Positions 7,834-18,472 of a DNA stretch of 64,000 nucleotides are shown piece by piece. How positions within the stretch are numbered: position 1 is the stretch's first letter; each line of letters begins with the position of its first letter. Under the pieces are notes generated by a model. That model made no database searches and had not been told where the DNA came from. It was given only the letters and a program-made list of their open reading frames with translations. The translations under genes were made by a program, and so were the position numbers. Origin of the DNA: Bacillota bacterium (GTDB lineage: Bacteria > Bacillota > Sulfobacillia > JAIMAT01); contig JASBVM010000039.1 in NCBI GenBank assembly GCA_029961055.1, forward strand, positions 1-64,000, in the 5' to 3' direction.

Positions 7834-8460
7834 ATGAGCCTGCGCGTTCACTCCTCCTGATCCGCCCGGGGCAGCAACGGGAGGAACGCGCAGTGCTCAC
7901 GGTCCGAGGGCTGCGGGAAAGAGCACCCTGCTCCGCGTGATCGCCGGCGAGATCGAGGTGCCGGCGGGTGTGCTGCGCTGGCTGGGCCGCCCCCCGCGCC
8001 TTCCCGGGCACCGTCGTCCCGGCCAGCCACGACCGGGCCCTCCTGGACGCGGTCTGCGAGCGCATCTTCCTGCTGGAGCGCGGCGCGCTGCGCGCCTACC
8101 GCGGCAACTCCAGCGCCTGCGCGGCGCAGGCGGGGGCGGAGCGGCGCGCGCAGGCGCGGGCCTACCGGTCCTGGCAGCGGGAGCGCGAGCGGCTCGAAGA
8201 GGCCGCCCGGCGCCACCGCCGCTGGGCCGAGAAGGCCCGCCGCGAGGCCGGCGAACGGAACCCTGCGGCCAAGAAGAGAGCTGCGGCGTTGATGAGGAAG
8301 GCCACCGCCACCGAGCGCCGCCTGGCCCGGCACGAGGCGACCCGGGTCTCGAAGCCCCGGGAGAGCCGGCGGCTGCGGATGCCCTGGAGACGCCGGGCCG
8401 CAGCTGGCGGCGCGTGGAGTACGCGGGCGAGTTGCGCAAGGCGGAGAAGGCGGGCCGGGG
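7834..8460 (+). pseudogene. Decayed ABC-F type ATPase gene
   Basis: Pieces of one ABC-F ATPase remain in different frames. A start (MSLRVH, with GAGGAGG upstream) soon stops. A complete Walker A, GPRAAGKSTLLRVIAGE, is read from about 7901. A frame change near 8015 then leads straight to SHDRALLDAVCERIFLLE, the end of the first ATPase domain, and into the Arg/Glu-rich interdomain linker ending RHEATRVSKPRES near 8365. The Q-loop, ABC signature and Walker B of domain 1, and all of domain 2, are gone. ABC-F proteins act in translation and in ribosome-protection antibiotic resistance, so this is a lost copy of such a gene. The extent of the 3' remnant is approximate. Confidence 0.7.
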
Positions 8461-8475
8461 CCGCGCCGCCCCGGC

Positions 8476-9240
8476 TCAGCCGGCGCGCAGGCGGTAGCCG
8501 ACGCCGAAGACGGTCTCGATGTAGCGCGGCGTCTCCGGGTCGTCGCCCAGCTTGCGGCGCAGGTTGCGGACGTGGCTGTCGATGGTCCGCTCCACCGCGT
8601 CGTCGGCGTGGAGGAGCGCCCGCTCCGCCAGCTGACCGCGGGAGAAGGCGCGCCCGGGCTCCCGCATCAGTGCCTCCAGAAGCCGGAACTCCGTCGGTGT
8701 GAGGTCGAGCAGGCGACCCTCCAGGGTGGCGCGATGCGCCACCGGGTCGAGCGCCAGCCCCCCGATGCGGAGGAGCGACGCCGCCGGGGGAGTCGCTTCC
8801 GGGGTGCCGGGGGCGGGTGCGGGCCCCCCGGCCGCGCCCAGCCGCCGCAGGACGGCCTCCGCCCGGGCCGCCAGCTCCGCCGGGCTGAAGGGCTTGGTGA
8901 CGTAGTCGTCCGCCCCGAGGCGGAGGCCGGCCACCCGGTCGGCTTCCTCGCCGCGGGCGGTGAGGAGGATCACCCCGGTCCGACCGGCGGCCCGGATGCG
9001 CTGCAGGAGCTCGAGACCGGGGAGGCCGGGAAGCAGGAGGTCGAGGACGACCAGGTCGGGGTGGCTCTGATCGAAGGCCCGCCATGCCTCGTCCCCGTCG
9101 CCGGCCTCCCACACCTGGTGCCCGTCCCGCTCCAGGTAGGCGCGGACCACCCGGCGGATGGGCGCCTCGTCATCGACCACGAGCACGCGCGCCAGCCCCG
9201 TCACCCCCGTGGGCCATGCTTCTCTTCCTCCCGCCTGCAC
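8476..9240 (-). CDS. OmpR/PhoB-family response regulator
   Basis: A two-component DNA-binding response regulator of 254 residues. The receiver domain spans about residues 17-130: acidic pair in VLVVDDEAPIRR, phospho-acceptor Asp in LVVLDLLLPG, Thr in VILLTARG and Lys in VTKPF. An Ala/Pro/Gly-rich linker follows, then a winged helix (about 160-252, with LTPTEFRLLEALMREPGRAF and IDSHVRNLRRKLGDDP). The GTG at 9240 begins 1 base after the stop of the histidine kinase gene, so the pair is cotranscribed and coupled. The signal is unknown. The nearest candidate targets, the SHOCT cluster and the decayed ABC-F gene, lie downstream on the other strand. Confidence 0.93.
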   Translation of the reverse strand: MQAGGREAWPTGVTGLARVLVVDDEAPIRRVVRAYLERDGHQVWEAGDGDEAWRAFDQSHPDLVVLDLLLPGLPGLELLQRIRAAGRTGVILLTARGEEADRVAGLRLGADDYVTKPFSPAELAARAEAVLRRLGAAGGPAPAPGTPEATPPAASLLRIGGLALDPVAHRATLEGRLLDLTPTEFRLLEALMREPGRAFSRGQLAERALLHADDAVERTIDSHVRNLRRKLGDDPETPRYIETVFGVGYRLRAG

Positions 9241-9241
9241 C

Positions 9242-10357
9242 CTATCTCCACACCGGCCAGCGCAGGCGGAACTCCGTCCAGCGCTCGGGGGGATCGCCCG
9301 CCAGCTCCGCTTCCTCGGGCAGGCTCGAGACCTCGATCCGCCCGCCGTGCATCTCCACCAGCCCGCGCACGATGGCCAGGCCGAGGCCCGCGCCGCCCGT
9401 GGCCCGCGCCCGGGAGCGCTCCGCCCGGTAGAAGCGGTCGAAGACGTGCCGGGCCTCCTCGGGCGCCAGCCCGGGCCCGCTGTTGCCCACCGACCAGAGG
9501 AGCGCCTGCCGCCCGCGCCCCGGACCCGGCCGCGGCTCCAGGACGGCCTCCACCCGGATCCTCCCGCCGGAGGGAGTGTAGCGGATGGCGTTGTCCAGCA
9601 GGTTGCCCAGCACCTGCGCCAGCCGGTCGCGGTCGGCGGCCAGCGGAGGAAGCCCCTCCGGCACCGCCGCCTCCACCCGGTAGCCGCCCGCCGCCAGCTC
9701 CGCCCTGCGCAGCGCCAGCGCCCCCGCCACCGCCGCCCCCAGCTCCACCGGCTCGATGCGCAGGGTCACGTCGCGCCGCTCGATGCGGTTGAGCTCCTGG
9801 AGGTCCTCCACCAGCCGGCTGAGGCGCCCGATCTCGCCCTGCAGCGTGGCCAGCGTCTCCGGCCCCGGCTCCAGGAGCCCGTCCCGCAGCGCCTCCACGT
9901 ACCCCTGGAGCGTGGCCAGCGGGTTGCGCAGCTCGTGCGCCACGTCGTCCACCAGGTCGCGCCGGGTCCGCTCGCTCTCGTCCAGCCGCTCCGCCAGCCG
10001 GTTGAGCGCCTGGCCCAACCGGTCCAGCTCGGGATCGCCCGAGGGCCCAAGGCGGACGCCGTAGTCGCCGGCGGCGATCCGTGCCGCGGCGGCGACCGCC
10101 CGCTCCAGCGGGGCGAGGATGGCCCGGCCGAGGAAGATCGCCAGCAGCACGGCGGCCGCCGTCGCCACGCCGCCGGCCAGGAGCATGTCCGTGGCCACCC
10201 CCGAGGCCACCTCCGCCGGCAGCCCTGCCCGGGTCCAGGCGTCCAGGCGGACGAAGACCAGCAGCTCGTGGACCAGCGTGGCCAGGAGGACGACGCCGAC
10301 GAAGCCGAGGAGAAGGCGGGCGGAGAGGGTGAGCGGGTGGCGCGTCGCCTGCCGCAT
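9242..10357 (-). CDS. Sensor histidine kinase
   Basis: The 371-residue membrane sensor has two transmembrane helices (about 13-34 and 58-80) enclosing only about 25 external residues, so it probably senses within or next to the membrane. HAMP follows at about 80-130. The HisKA H-box reads DDVAHELRNPLATLQGY with the phospho-accepting His. HATPase_c has the N-box NLLDNAIRYTP, G1 GNSGPGLAPEE and G2 GGAGLGLAIV. The ATG at 10357 lies 8 bases after the uvrA stop, so read-through from uvrA is likely. Its partner regulator follows immediately. Confidence 0.93.
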   Translation of the reverse strand: MRQATRHPLTLSARLLLGFVGVVLLATLVHELLVFVRLDAWTRAGLPAEVASGVATDMLLAGGVATAAAVLLAIFLGRAILAPLERAVAAAARIAAGDYGVRLGPSGDPELDRLGQALNRLAERLDESERTRRDLVDDVAHELRNPLATLQGYVEALRDGLLEPGPETLATLQGEIGRLSRLVEDLQELNRIERRDVTLRIEPVELGAAVAGALALRRAELAAGGYRVEAAVPEGLPPLAADRDRLAQVLGNLLDNAIRYTPSGGRIRVEAVLEPRPGPGRGRQALLWSVGNSGPGLAPEEARHVFDRFYRAERSRARATGGAGLGLAIVRGLVEMHGGRIEVSSLPEEAELAGDPPERWTEFRLRWPVWR

Positions 10358-10365
10358 GACCGCCT

Positions 10366-13278
<2,913 letters not shown>

Positions 13279-13341
13279 CCCGCCTCCGGCCTCCCTCAGC
13301 AAGGGGCTCGCCGGGCCCCGGCCGCTCCCCGGGGGCTCGAA

Positions 13342-13365
13342 GGCCGGGCCCCAGGGGGCCCGGCC
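13342..13365 (-). terminator. GC-rich hairpin between the Rieske gene and uvrA
   Basis: An 11-base perfect inverted repeat (GGCCGGGCCCC and its complement) has almost no loop. It lies in the 179-base gap after the Rieske gene stop and before the uvrA start. No T-run follows, so termination by this element alone is uncertain. Confidence 0.35.
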
Positions 13366-13457
13366 GCCCGCGAGCCTGACCTACTGCTCTTGATGATACC
13401 ATCGCCTGCTTTTTCGCCCGGCGGGTCGCCGGCCCAGCCGGGGGCGTCCGGGCTCCC

Positions 13458-13772
13458 TCAGGCCGGCAGGCCGACGAAGAGCTCGCCGTTCTCCTCCCTG
13501 ATCGGGTAGACGCGGGCCCGGTACAAGGGCTGGTTGGTGGAGTGCCCGTCGGTCAGGTCGTAGCGGTAGCGGTGCCAGGGGCACTGGATCTCGTGCTCGC
13601 CCACGATCTTCGCCTCCTCCAGCGGCCCGCCCGCGTGCGGGCAGGTGCTGGTGACGGCGTAGAAGCCGGAGGGAAGGTGGAAGATCACGATCTCGTAGCC
13701 GTGAAGGGTCAACTTCCTGCGGTCGTTCTCGGGGTACTCGTCAGGCTTGCCGATCGACTCCCAGCGTTCCAT
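13458..13772 (-). CDS. Rieske [2Fe-2S] ferredoxin-like protein
   Basis: A 104-residue soluble protein with the two Rieske cluster-binding boxes: CPHAGG (C-x-H) near residue 46 and CPWHRYRYDLTDG (C-x2-H) near residue 66. No oxygenase catalytic domain follows, so it is a free-standing electron carrier or assembly partner of the NirD/BphF type. The start ATG is preceded by AGCAGGAGG. A possible promoter lies at 13849-13877. The neighbours (glycosyltransferase upstream, uvrA downstream) do not point to a redox partner. Confidence 0.9.
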   Translation of the reverse strand: MERWESIGKPDEYPENDRRKLTLHGYEIVIFHLPSGFYAVTSTCPHAGGPLEEAKIVGEHEIQCPWHRYRYDLTDGHSTNQPLYRARVYPIREENGELFVGLPA

Positions 13773-13848
13773 GCCGCATCGCCTCCTGCTTCGGCTGCTT
13801 TCTCGTCCGGGCCGGCGGGGCTCGGCGCACAGGCGCACATCGCCCGGG

Positions 13849-13877
13849 CGTACACAAGGAAGGAGAGCCCCGGTCAA
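13849..13877 (-). promoter_or_regulatory. Putative sigma-A promoter for the Rieske gene
   Basis: On the minus strand, TTGACC (13872-13877) is followed after 17 bases by TGTACG (13849-13854). It overlaps the end of the glycosyltransferase gene and would give a leader of about 70 bases. Confidence 0.4.
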
Positions 13878-14926
13878 CGGCCCTCCCGCACAAGGGTATG
13901 GTACACGCGCTCGTAGCCTTCCACCATCCGCTCCACCGTGAAGAAGGCCTCCACGCGGCGGCGGCAGGCCGCCCGGTCGATCAGCTCGATCCCGGCCAGG
14001 GCGCGGACGGCCGCCCCGATCACCTGTTCGTCCTCGCCGCCGGGGACCAACCGGCCCGTCACCCGGTCGGCCACCACCTCGGGGATGGAGCCGACGGCCG
14101 TCCCCACCACGGGCACGCCGCAGGCCATCGCCTCCACCATGGCGAGGCCGAAGGGTTCCGGCACCCGGTTGAGCTGGAGCAGGGCGAGCGCCTCCCCCAG
14201 GAAGCGGGCCTTCTCCGCCCCGCGCAGCTCGCCCGCGTACTCCACGCGCCCGCCCAGCTGCGGGCGGATCACCTGTTCGAAGAACTCGCGCTCCTCGGGA
14301 GGCACGGGTCCGGCCATGCGCAGGGGGAGGCCCGCGCGCCGCGCCACCGCCACCGCCCGGTCCGCTCCCTTCTTGGGGGAGATCCGCCCGTAGAAGGCCA
14401 GGTACCGCCCGGTCGCGGCCGCGAAGGGGAAGTCCTGGAGCCGGATCCCGTTGGGCACGTTGGCCACGTAGTGGAGCTCGGGCAGCCCCTCCCGCTCGGC
14501 CCGGCTGATGGAGACGTAGGGCAGCGCCGCGAACCGGCGGTAGACGACGCGGGTGGCCGGCTCCAGATAGGCCGAACCGTGGAGGGTGGTGACCACCGGC
14601 AGCGCCACGAAGGGCGTGAAGACCAGCGGGTGGCAGTTGAGGTGGTTGTGGAGGAGGTCGAAGCGGCCGCTCCGGGCCTCCTCGAAGGCGTGCGCCATGT
14701 GCAGGAGCTCCAGCTCGCGCGCGGGCAGCTCCGGGTGGGCGCCCAGGTGTTCGGGTACCACCGCCTCCAGGCGGCCTGCCGGGCGGCTGTCGCCGCTGGC
14801 GAAGACGGTCACCTCGTGGCCCCGGGCTGCGAGCCCCTCGGCCAGGTTGGCGACCACCTGTTCCCAGGGGCCGTACCCGTCGGGCGGCACCCTCCAGGTG
14901 ACCGGCGCCAAGAGTGCGATACGCAG
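13874..14926 (-). CDS. GT4-family glycosyltransferase
   Basis: A 350-residue GT-B fold retaining glycosyltransferase. The N-terminal motif APVTWRVPPDGYGPWEQVV with NLAEGLAARGHEVTVFASG forms the acceptor domain. The donor-binding domain has FYGRISPKKGADRAV and the EPFGLAMVEAMACGVPVVG block with the E-x7-E pattern typical of GT4. Conserved N-terminal sequence RIALLAPV continues upstream of the first TTG (14911) to a CTG at 14926, which has AAGGGGG about 10 bases before it; I take CTG as the start. The sugar donor cannot be told from sequence. It diverges from the nicotinamidase-like gene. Confidence 0.85.
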   Translation of the reverse strand: MRIALLAPVTWRVPPDGYGPWEQVVANLAEGLAARGHEVTVFASGDSRPAGRLEAVVPEHLGAHPELPARELELLHMAHAFEEARSGRFDLLHNHLNCHPLVFTPFVALPVVTTLHGSAYLEPATRVVYRRFAALPYVSISRAEREGLPELHYVANVPNGIRLQDFPFAAATGRYLAFYGRISPKKGADRAVAVARRAGLPLRMAGPVPPEEREFFEQVIRPQLGGRVEYAGELRGAEKARFLGEALALLQLNRVPEPFGLAMVEAMACGVPVVGTAVGSIPEVVADRVTGRLVPGGEDEQVIGAAVRALAGIELIDRAACRRRVEAFFTVERMVEGYERVYHTLVREGR

Positions 14927-15005
14927 AGGAGATCGCCCCCTTCGTGTCCAAAGCAGTATGGTCGAAGTTCACACGACCCGGTCGGGCTGGGAGGAGGGGA
15001 CGGCC

Positions 15006-15692
15006 GTGAGCCTCTCGGTCGAAACGCTGGTGGACGAGCGCTTCCTGGAGCACCTGGGCGCCTGGCAGTCGTCGCTCGCCTCGCGGCCGCTGGCCGAGCT
15101 GGTGGCCGAAGCCGGCGGGGCCGACCGCGTCGCCATCCTGGTGGTGGACATGATCCGCGGCTTCGCCACCGAGGGCCCCCTGGCCTCGCCCCGGGTGGCC
15201 GCGCTCTCCGCCCCCATCGCCCGCTTCCTGGAGCTGGCGCACGCGGCCGGGGTCCGCTCCATCTACCAGCTCTGCGACCACCACGATCCCGCGGCACGGG
15301 AGTTCGCCGCCTACCCGGCCCACTGCGTCCGCGGGAGCAGCGAGACCGAACTGGTGCCGGAGCTGGCCGGCCTTCCCTTCGCCGGCGAGTACCAGGTGGT
15401 GGCCAAGAACTGCCTCAGCTCCGTCTGGGCCGGCGACTGGTTCCCCGCAGCCGCCCATCGCTTCCGCCGCTTCGTGGTGGTGGGCGACTGCACCGACCTC
15501 TGCGTCTACCACACCGCCATGCCGATCAAGCTCTACCGCGACCAGCACCAGCTGGACTACGAGGTGCTGGTGCCGGCGCAGCTGGTCGACACCTACGACG
15601 CGCCGGACCACCCGGCCGACCTGTTCCACCGGCTCTTCCTCTACCACATGGCGCTCAACGGCGTGGTGGTGGTGCGGGAGCTGACCGCCTGA
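15006..15692 (+). CDS. Isochorismatase/nicotinamidase-family cysteine hydrolase
   Basis: The 228-residue protein has the catalytic triad of the cysteine hydrolase family: Asp in ILVVDMIRGF, Lys in VVAKNCLSSVW, and Cys in VVGDCTDLCVYHTAM (the second Cys is the nucleophile). A metal site is suggested by QLCDHHDP. The pattern fits a nicotinamidase (nicotinamide to nicotinate, NAD salvage) better than an isochorismatase, but the substrate is not certain. The GTG at 15006 has GGAGGAGGGG 6-10 bases upstream; an ATG at 14958 would add 16 residues without a site. Confidence 0.82.
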   Translation: MSLSVETLVDERFLEHLGAWQSSLASRPLAELVAEAGGADRVAILVVDMIRGFATEGPLASPRVAALSAPIARFLELAHAAGVRSIYQLCDHHDPAAREFAAYPAHCVRGSSETELVPELAGLPFAGEYQVVAKNCLSSVWAGDWFPAAAHRFRRFVVVGDCTDLCVYHTAMPIKLYRDQHQLDYEVLVPAQLVDTYDAPDHPADLFHRLFLYHMALNGVVVVRELTA

Positions 15693-15694
15693 GG

Positions 15695-15718
15695 GCGGGG
15701 GCGCTCCGCGGCCCCCGC
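15695..15718. terminator. Hairpin between convergent genes
   Basis: GCGGGGGC and GCCCCCGC form an 8-base stem around an 8-base loop. It starts 2 bases after the stop of the gene ending at 15692 and faces the HAD-prephenate dehydratase gene. There is no clear T-run. Confidence 0.4.
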
Positions 15719-15748
15719 GCGGTCGTCCTCGGCCTCTTCGCCTCCGCC

Positions 15749-17500
15749 TCAGGGGAGGGCGACCGGACCGGGAGGCTCCTCGGCTCTGTAGCTGCCCAGC
15801 TCCCGGTACCAGGTGGTCACCTCTCCCAGCTCGGCCAGAGCGCCGGCCAACGGCTCCCGCCGCCGGTCCCCGTCGGCGTCGACGAAGAAGAGCGCCTCCC
15901 AGGGGCGCCGCCGGTTGGGCCGTGACTCGAGCTTGGAGAGGTTGACCTGGCGGCGGGCGAAGACGCCCAACGCCCGCCAGAGGGCGCCCGGGGTGTGCTC
16001 GGTGGCCATGACCAGGGTGGTCTTCCAGCGCTCACCCGACGGGCGAGCGGACCCCCCCGGCCCGTCCGGCCCCGCGGCTCCCGCCCGGGCGGCGGACTCC
16101 GCGGCCTCGCGGCGGGCGATCACCCAGAAGCGGGTGGCGTTGTCCGGCCGGTCCTCCACGTTCTCCAGCAGGATCTCCAGCCGGTAGAGCGCCGCCGCCC
16201 TGCGCGAGGCCAGGACCCCGGTCTCGGCCAGCTCGGGCGGCAGCGGGACGCCCTCCCGGCCCACCCCCGCCCGGTCGGCGCGGCTGCGCAGCTCCCGGGC
16301 CGCGCCCGCCGTGTCCCGCGCCGCCACCGCCTCCCAGCCCCGGCTGCGGAGGCTCTCGGCGCACTGCGCCAGCGCCTGGGGATGGCTCAGCACCCGGCGG
16401 ATCGCCTCCAGGCGGGCCCCGGGCAGCGCCATCAGATGGTGGTGGATGGGCTGGTAGACCTCGCCGACGATGGCCACGTCGAACTCCAGGAAGCCGTCCA
16501 GCGTCTCCCCCACCGTGCCCGCGTAGGCGTTCTCCACCGGGACCAGGCCGTAGTCGGCGGTTCCCGCGGCGACGGCGGCGAAGACGTCGTGGACCGTCGG
16601 CCGGCCGGCGGTCTCGGCGCCGCTCCGCCAGGCGAGCGCGGCGGCCTCGCTGTGCGCCCCCGGCTCGCCCTGGTAGGCGATGAGGGGGCCCTTCGCGCTC
16701 TCCGGCTGCGGCTCCCGCTTCTGCGGCCGGCCCGCGGCCGGCGCCTCCCGGTCCGGGATCTCCCCGTCTCCCAGCATCGCCACCAGCTCCTCCAGCCGCT
16801 CGATCTCAGGCCAACCACCCGGTTCGCCCGGCCGGCCCGCCCCCTGCGGGCGGAACGCGCCCCGGTCGCCCGGGCGGAGGTAGCGGGCGAAGGCGACGCC
16901 GGCCGCCCGCGCCGCCCGCTCGTCCACCTCCGAGTCGCCGACGAAGAGCGCCTCCGACGGCGCCGCGCCCAGCCGTTTGCAGAGCGCCAGGAGCCCGTCG
17001 GGGCGGGGCTTCATGGCGGGCACGTCCTCCCTGCCCGCCACCGCGTCGAAGAGAGGCTCCAGGCCGGCCTCCTCCAGGACGCGCCGGACCGGTTCGCGCG
17101 CGTTGTTGGTCAGCACGGCCAGCCGGAGCCCCAACCCGCGCAGGCCGGAGAGCGCCGCCTCGAGGCCCGGGCTCCAGCGCAGGCGAGCCAGCCCCTCCGC
17201 CTCCGCCTCCTCCACCAGGGCGAGCAGCGCGGCCGAGAGCTCCGGGCGGCCGGCGGCCCGCTCCACGAGGAGCGGCAGCGGCGTGGAGACCGCCTCGTCC
17301 GGCGTCCCCTGCCAGAGTCCCTCCCGGCGGAGCCGCTCGGCCACCCGCCGCTTGACCGCGGGGAAGTCGATGCCCGTCTCCGCCAGGGTGTCGTCGAAGT
17401 CGAAGACGACCAGCCGGACGCGCTCCCGGCCGAGCCGGCGGGCGCCCAGACCGGGCGCCGGGCGCTTCTCCGCACCCGGCGCCGGATTCGGAGGTTCCAC
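15749..17500 (-). CDS. HAD phosphatase-prephenate dehydratase-ACT fusion protein
   Basis: One open frame of 583 residues joins two enzymes. Residues about 28-215 form a HAD hydrolase of the phosphoglycolate phosphatase type: motif I VVFDFDDTLAE, motif II VLTNN, motif III Lys in KPRPDGL, motif IV FVGDSEVDERAA. A linker (about 220-275) leads to prephenate dehydratase (about 276-470: IAYQGEPGAHSEAAAL, GLVPVENAYAGTVGETLD, and the catalytic Thr in NATRFWVIAR). A regulatory ACT domain (about 495-560, HTPGALWRALGVF and LSKLESRP) completes it, as in phenylalanine-inhibited PheA. Prephenate dehydratase converts prephenate to phenylpyruvate; the HAD substrate is unknown. The GTG start has AGGAAGGAG 11 bases upstream. 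Confidence 0.88.
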   Translation of the reverse strand: MEPPNPAPGAEKRPAPGLGARRLGRERVRLVVFDFDDTLAETGIDFPAVKRRVAERLRREGLWQGTPDEAVSTPLPLLVERAAGRPELSAALLALVEEAEAEGLARLRWSPGLEAALSGLRGLGLRLAVLTNNAREPVRRVLEEAGLEPLFDAVAGREDVPAMKPRPDGLLALCKRLGAAPSEALFVGDSEVDERAARAAGVAFARYLRPGDRGAFRPQGAGRPGEPGGWPEIERLEELVAMLGDGEIPDREAPAAGRPQKREPQPESAKGPLIAYQGEPGAHSEAAALAWRSGAETAGRPTVHDVFAAVAAGTADYGLVPVENAYAGTVGETLDGFLEFDVAIVGEVYQPIHHHLMALPGARLEAIRRVLSHPQALAQCAESLRSRGWEAVAARDTAGAARELRSRADRAGVGREGVPLPPELAETGVLASRRAAALYRLEILLENVEDRPDNATRFWVIARREAAESAARAGAAGPDGPGGSARPSGERWKTTLVMATEHTPGALWRALGVFARRQVNLSKLESRPNRRRPWEALFFVDADGDRRREPLAGALAELGEVTTWYRELGSYRAEEPPGPVALP

Positions 17501-17530
17501 CTGGAAACCGGCTCCTTCCTCGTCGGCGGC

Positions 17531-17794
17531 TCAGGCGCCCATGCGCTCGCTCTCCAGCGCCGCCAGCTCCTTGAGGCAGCTCTCGCAGACGGTCTTCCTC
17601 CGGAAGGTGGCCAGGTTCTCGTGCGAACCGCAGAAGACGCAGGAGACCTGGTACTTGCGGAGCACGATGGCGTCCTCGCGCAGGAAGATCTCCAACGGGT
17701 CGTGGAGCTGGATGTCCAGCGTGCGCCGGAGCTCGATGGGCAGCACGATCCTTCCCAGCTCGTCGATCTTGCGGACGATGCCCGTCGCCTTCAC
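17531..17794 (-). CDS. AbrB/SpoVT-type regulator with C-terminal zinc ribbon
   Basis: The N-terminal half of this 87-residue protein is a swapped-hairpin AbrB DNA-binding domain (KATGIVRKIDELGRIVLPIE, RRTLDIQLHDPLEIF). In place of the usual C-terminal module it has two Cys-x2-Cys pairs (CVFCG and CESCL), enough to bind one zinc ion. In spore-formers AbrB is a transition-state regulator and SpoVT acts in the forespore; the sequence does not decide between them. The GTG at 17794 follows GAGGAAG closely. The HAD-prephenate dehydratase fusion lies 30 bases downstream on the same strand and may be cotranscribed. Confidence 0.85.
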   Translation of the reverse strand: MKATGIVRKIDELGRIVLPIELRRTLDIQLHDPLEIFLREDAIVLRKYQVSCVFCGSHENLATFRRKTVCESCLKELAALESERMGA

Positions 17795-18139
17795 GCTTCC
17801 TCGCCCCCACGCCGCACAGGGAGCGGGCCTACGGAGCTCGTTCTCCCAGGCGCAGCCAGGAATGTCATCTCTCCACCAGCTTAACAGCAGATGGCGAACT
17901 GGCGCAAAGTGGCAATCCACCCCGCGAACCCAAAGAACTTGCCGGGAACCGGCTCCGGAGCCGCCTCGCCGCGGGGCCGGGCGGCCGCGCCCCCGGGGGA
18001 CACCGGGCGGCCCCCGGCGCCGCCCCACCGGGCGATTGCCACGCCACCCCCTCCACCCGATAATGCCTTCGAAGGAGTCGGGCCGGGCTCGGCCGTCCAG
18101 GACCGGGCGTGGACAGAGTGGACAGAAAGGTGAGTCGCC
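17795..18139. other. Divergent intergenic region, AbrB-type regulator/tatA
   Basis: This is the longest gap without a convincing gene (345 bases). It contains a good promoter for tatA (18036-18064) and, on the left, a slightly A+T-richer stretch (17870-17940) where the regulator's promoter should lie. I could not assign a sigma factor to it. An 80-codon frame at 17891-18133 is Pro/Arg-rich and has no ribosome binding site. Confidence 0.5.
18036..18064 (+). promoter_or_regulatory. Sigma-A promoter for tatA
   Basis: TTGCCA (18036-18041), a 17-base spacer and GATAAT (18059-18064) make a near-consensus vegetative promoter. Transcription would start about 70 bases before the tatA GTG. Confidence 0.6.
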
Positions 18140-18427
18140 GTGGGCAAAATCGGACCGATGGAGATCGTCATCATCCTGGTCATCGCGCTGGTGGTCTTCG
18201 GCCCCAAGCGGCTTCCGGAGCTGGGACAGGCCATCGGCCGCAGCATCCGGGAGTTCCGGCAGGCCACCCAGGGGCTGACCCACGAGGTGGTCGAGACCGC
18301 CCAGACCGTGACGGAGCCCGTCCAGGAGCTGAAGTCCAGCATCCTCCCCGCCTCCGGGGAAGCCGCCCGGGAGGGGGGCGCGGCCGGCGGCGGGAGCGCC
18401 GGCGGGCCCTCTTCGCCCGGCCGCTGA
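18140..18427 (+). CDS. tatA: Twin-arginine translocase subunit TatA
   Basis: TatA forms the oligomeric pore-like part of the Tat system, which exports folded proteins. The 95 residues have the classic layout: one short transmembrane helix (about 8-22, IVIILVIALVVFG), the FGPKRLPELG hinge, then an amphipathic helix (GQAIGRSIREFRQATQG) and an acidic-to-Gly-rich tail. The GTG start follows AAAGGTGA. It has its own promoter and a hairpin after it, so it is probably monocistronic. No tatC is in the window. Confidence 0.93.
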   Translation: MGKIGPMEIVIILVIALVVFGPKRLPELGQAIGRSIREFRQATQGLTHEVVETAQTVTEPVQELKSSILPASGEAAREGGAAGGGSAGGPSSPGR

Positions 18428-18438
18428 GCCCGTCGCGG

Positions 18439-18462
18439 GCCGCCCGCCCCTCCCCGGGCGGC
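18439..18462. terminator. Hairpin terminator between tatA and the TIM-barrel gene
   Basis: GCCGCCCG and CGGGCGGC form an 8-base stem around an 8-base loop, 12 bases after the tatA stop and between convergent genes. It can serve both strands. The T-run is missing. Confidence 0.45.
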
Positions 18463-18472
18463 AGGAAGGACC

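Noticed and set aside
17891-18133. An 80-codon frame in the AbrB/tatA gap.
   Set aside because: Pro/Arg-rich, no ribosome binding site, and the tatA promoter lies inside it.
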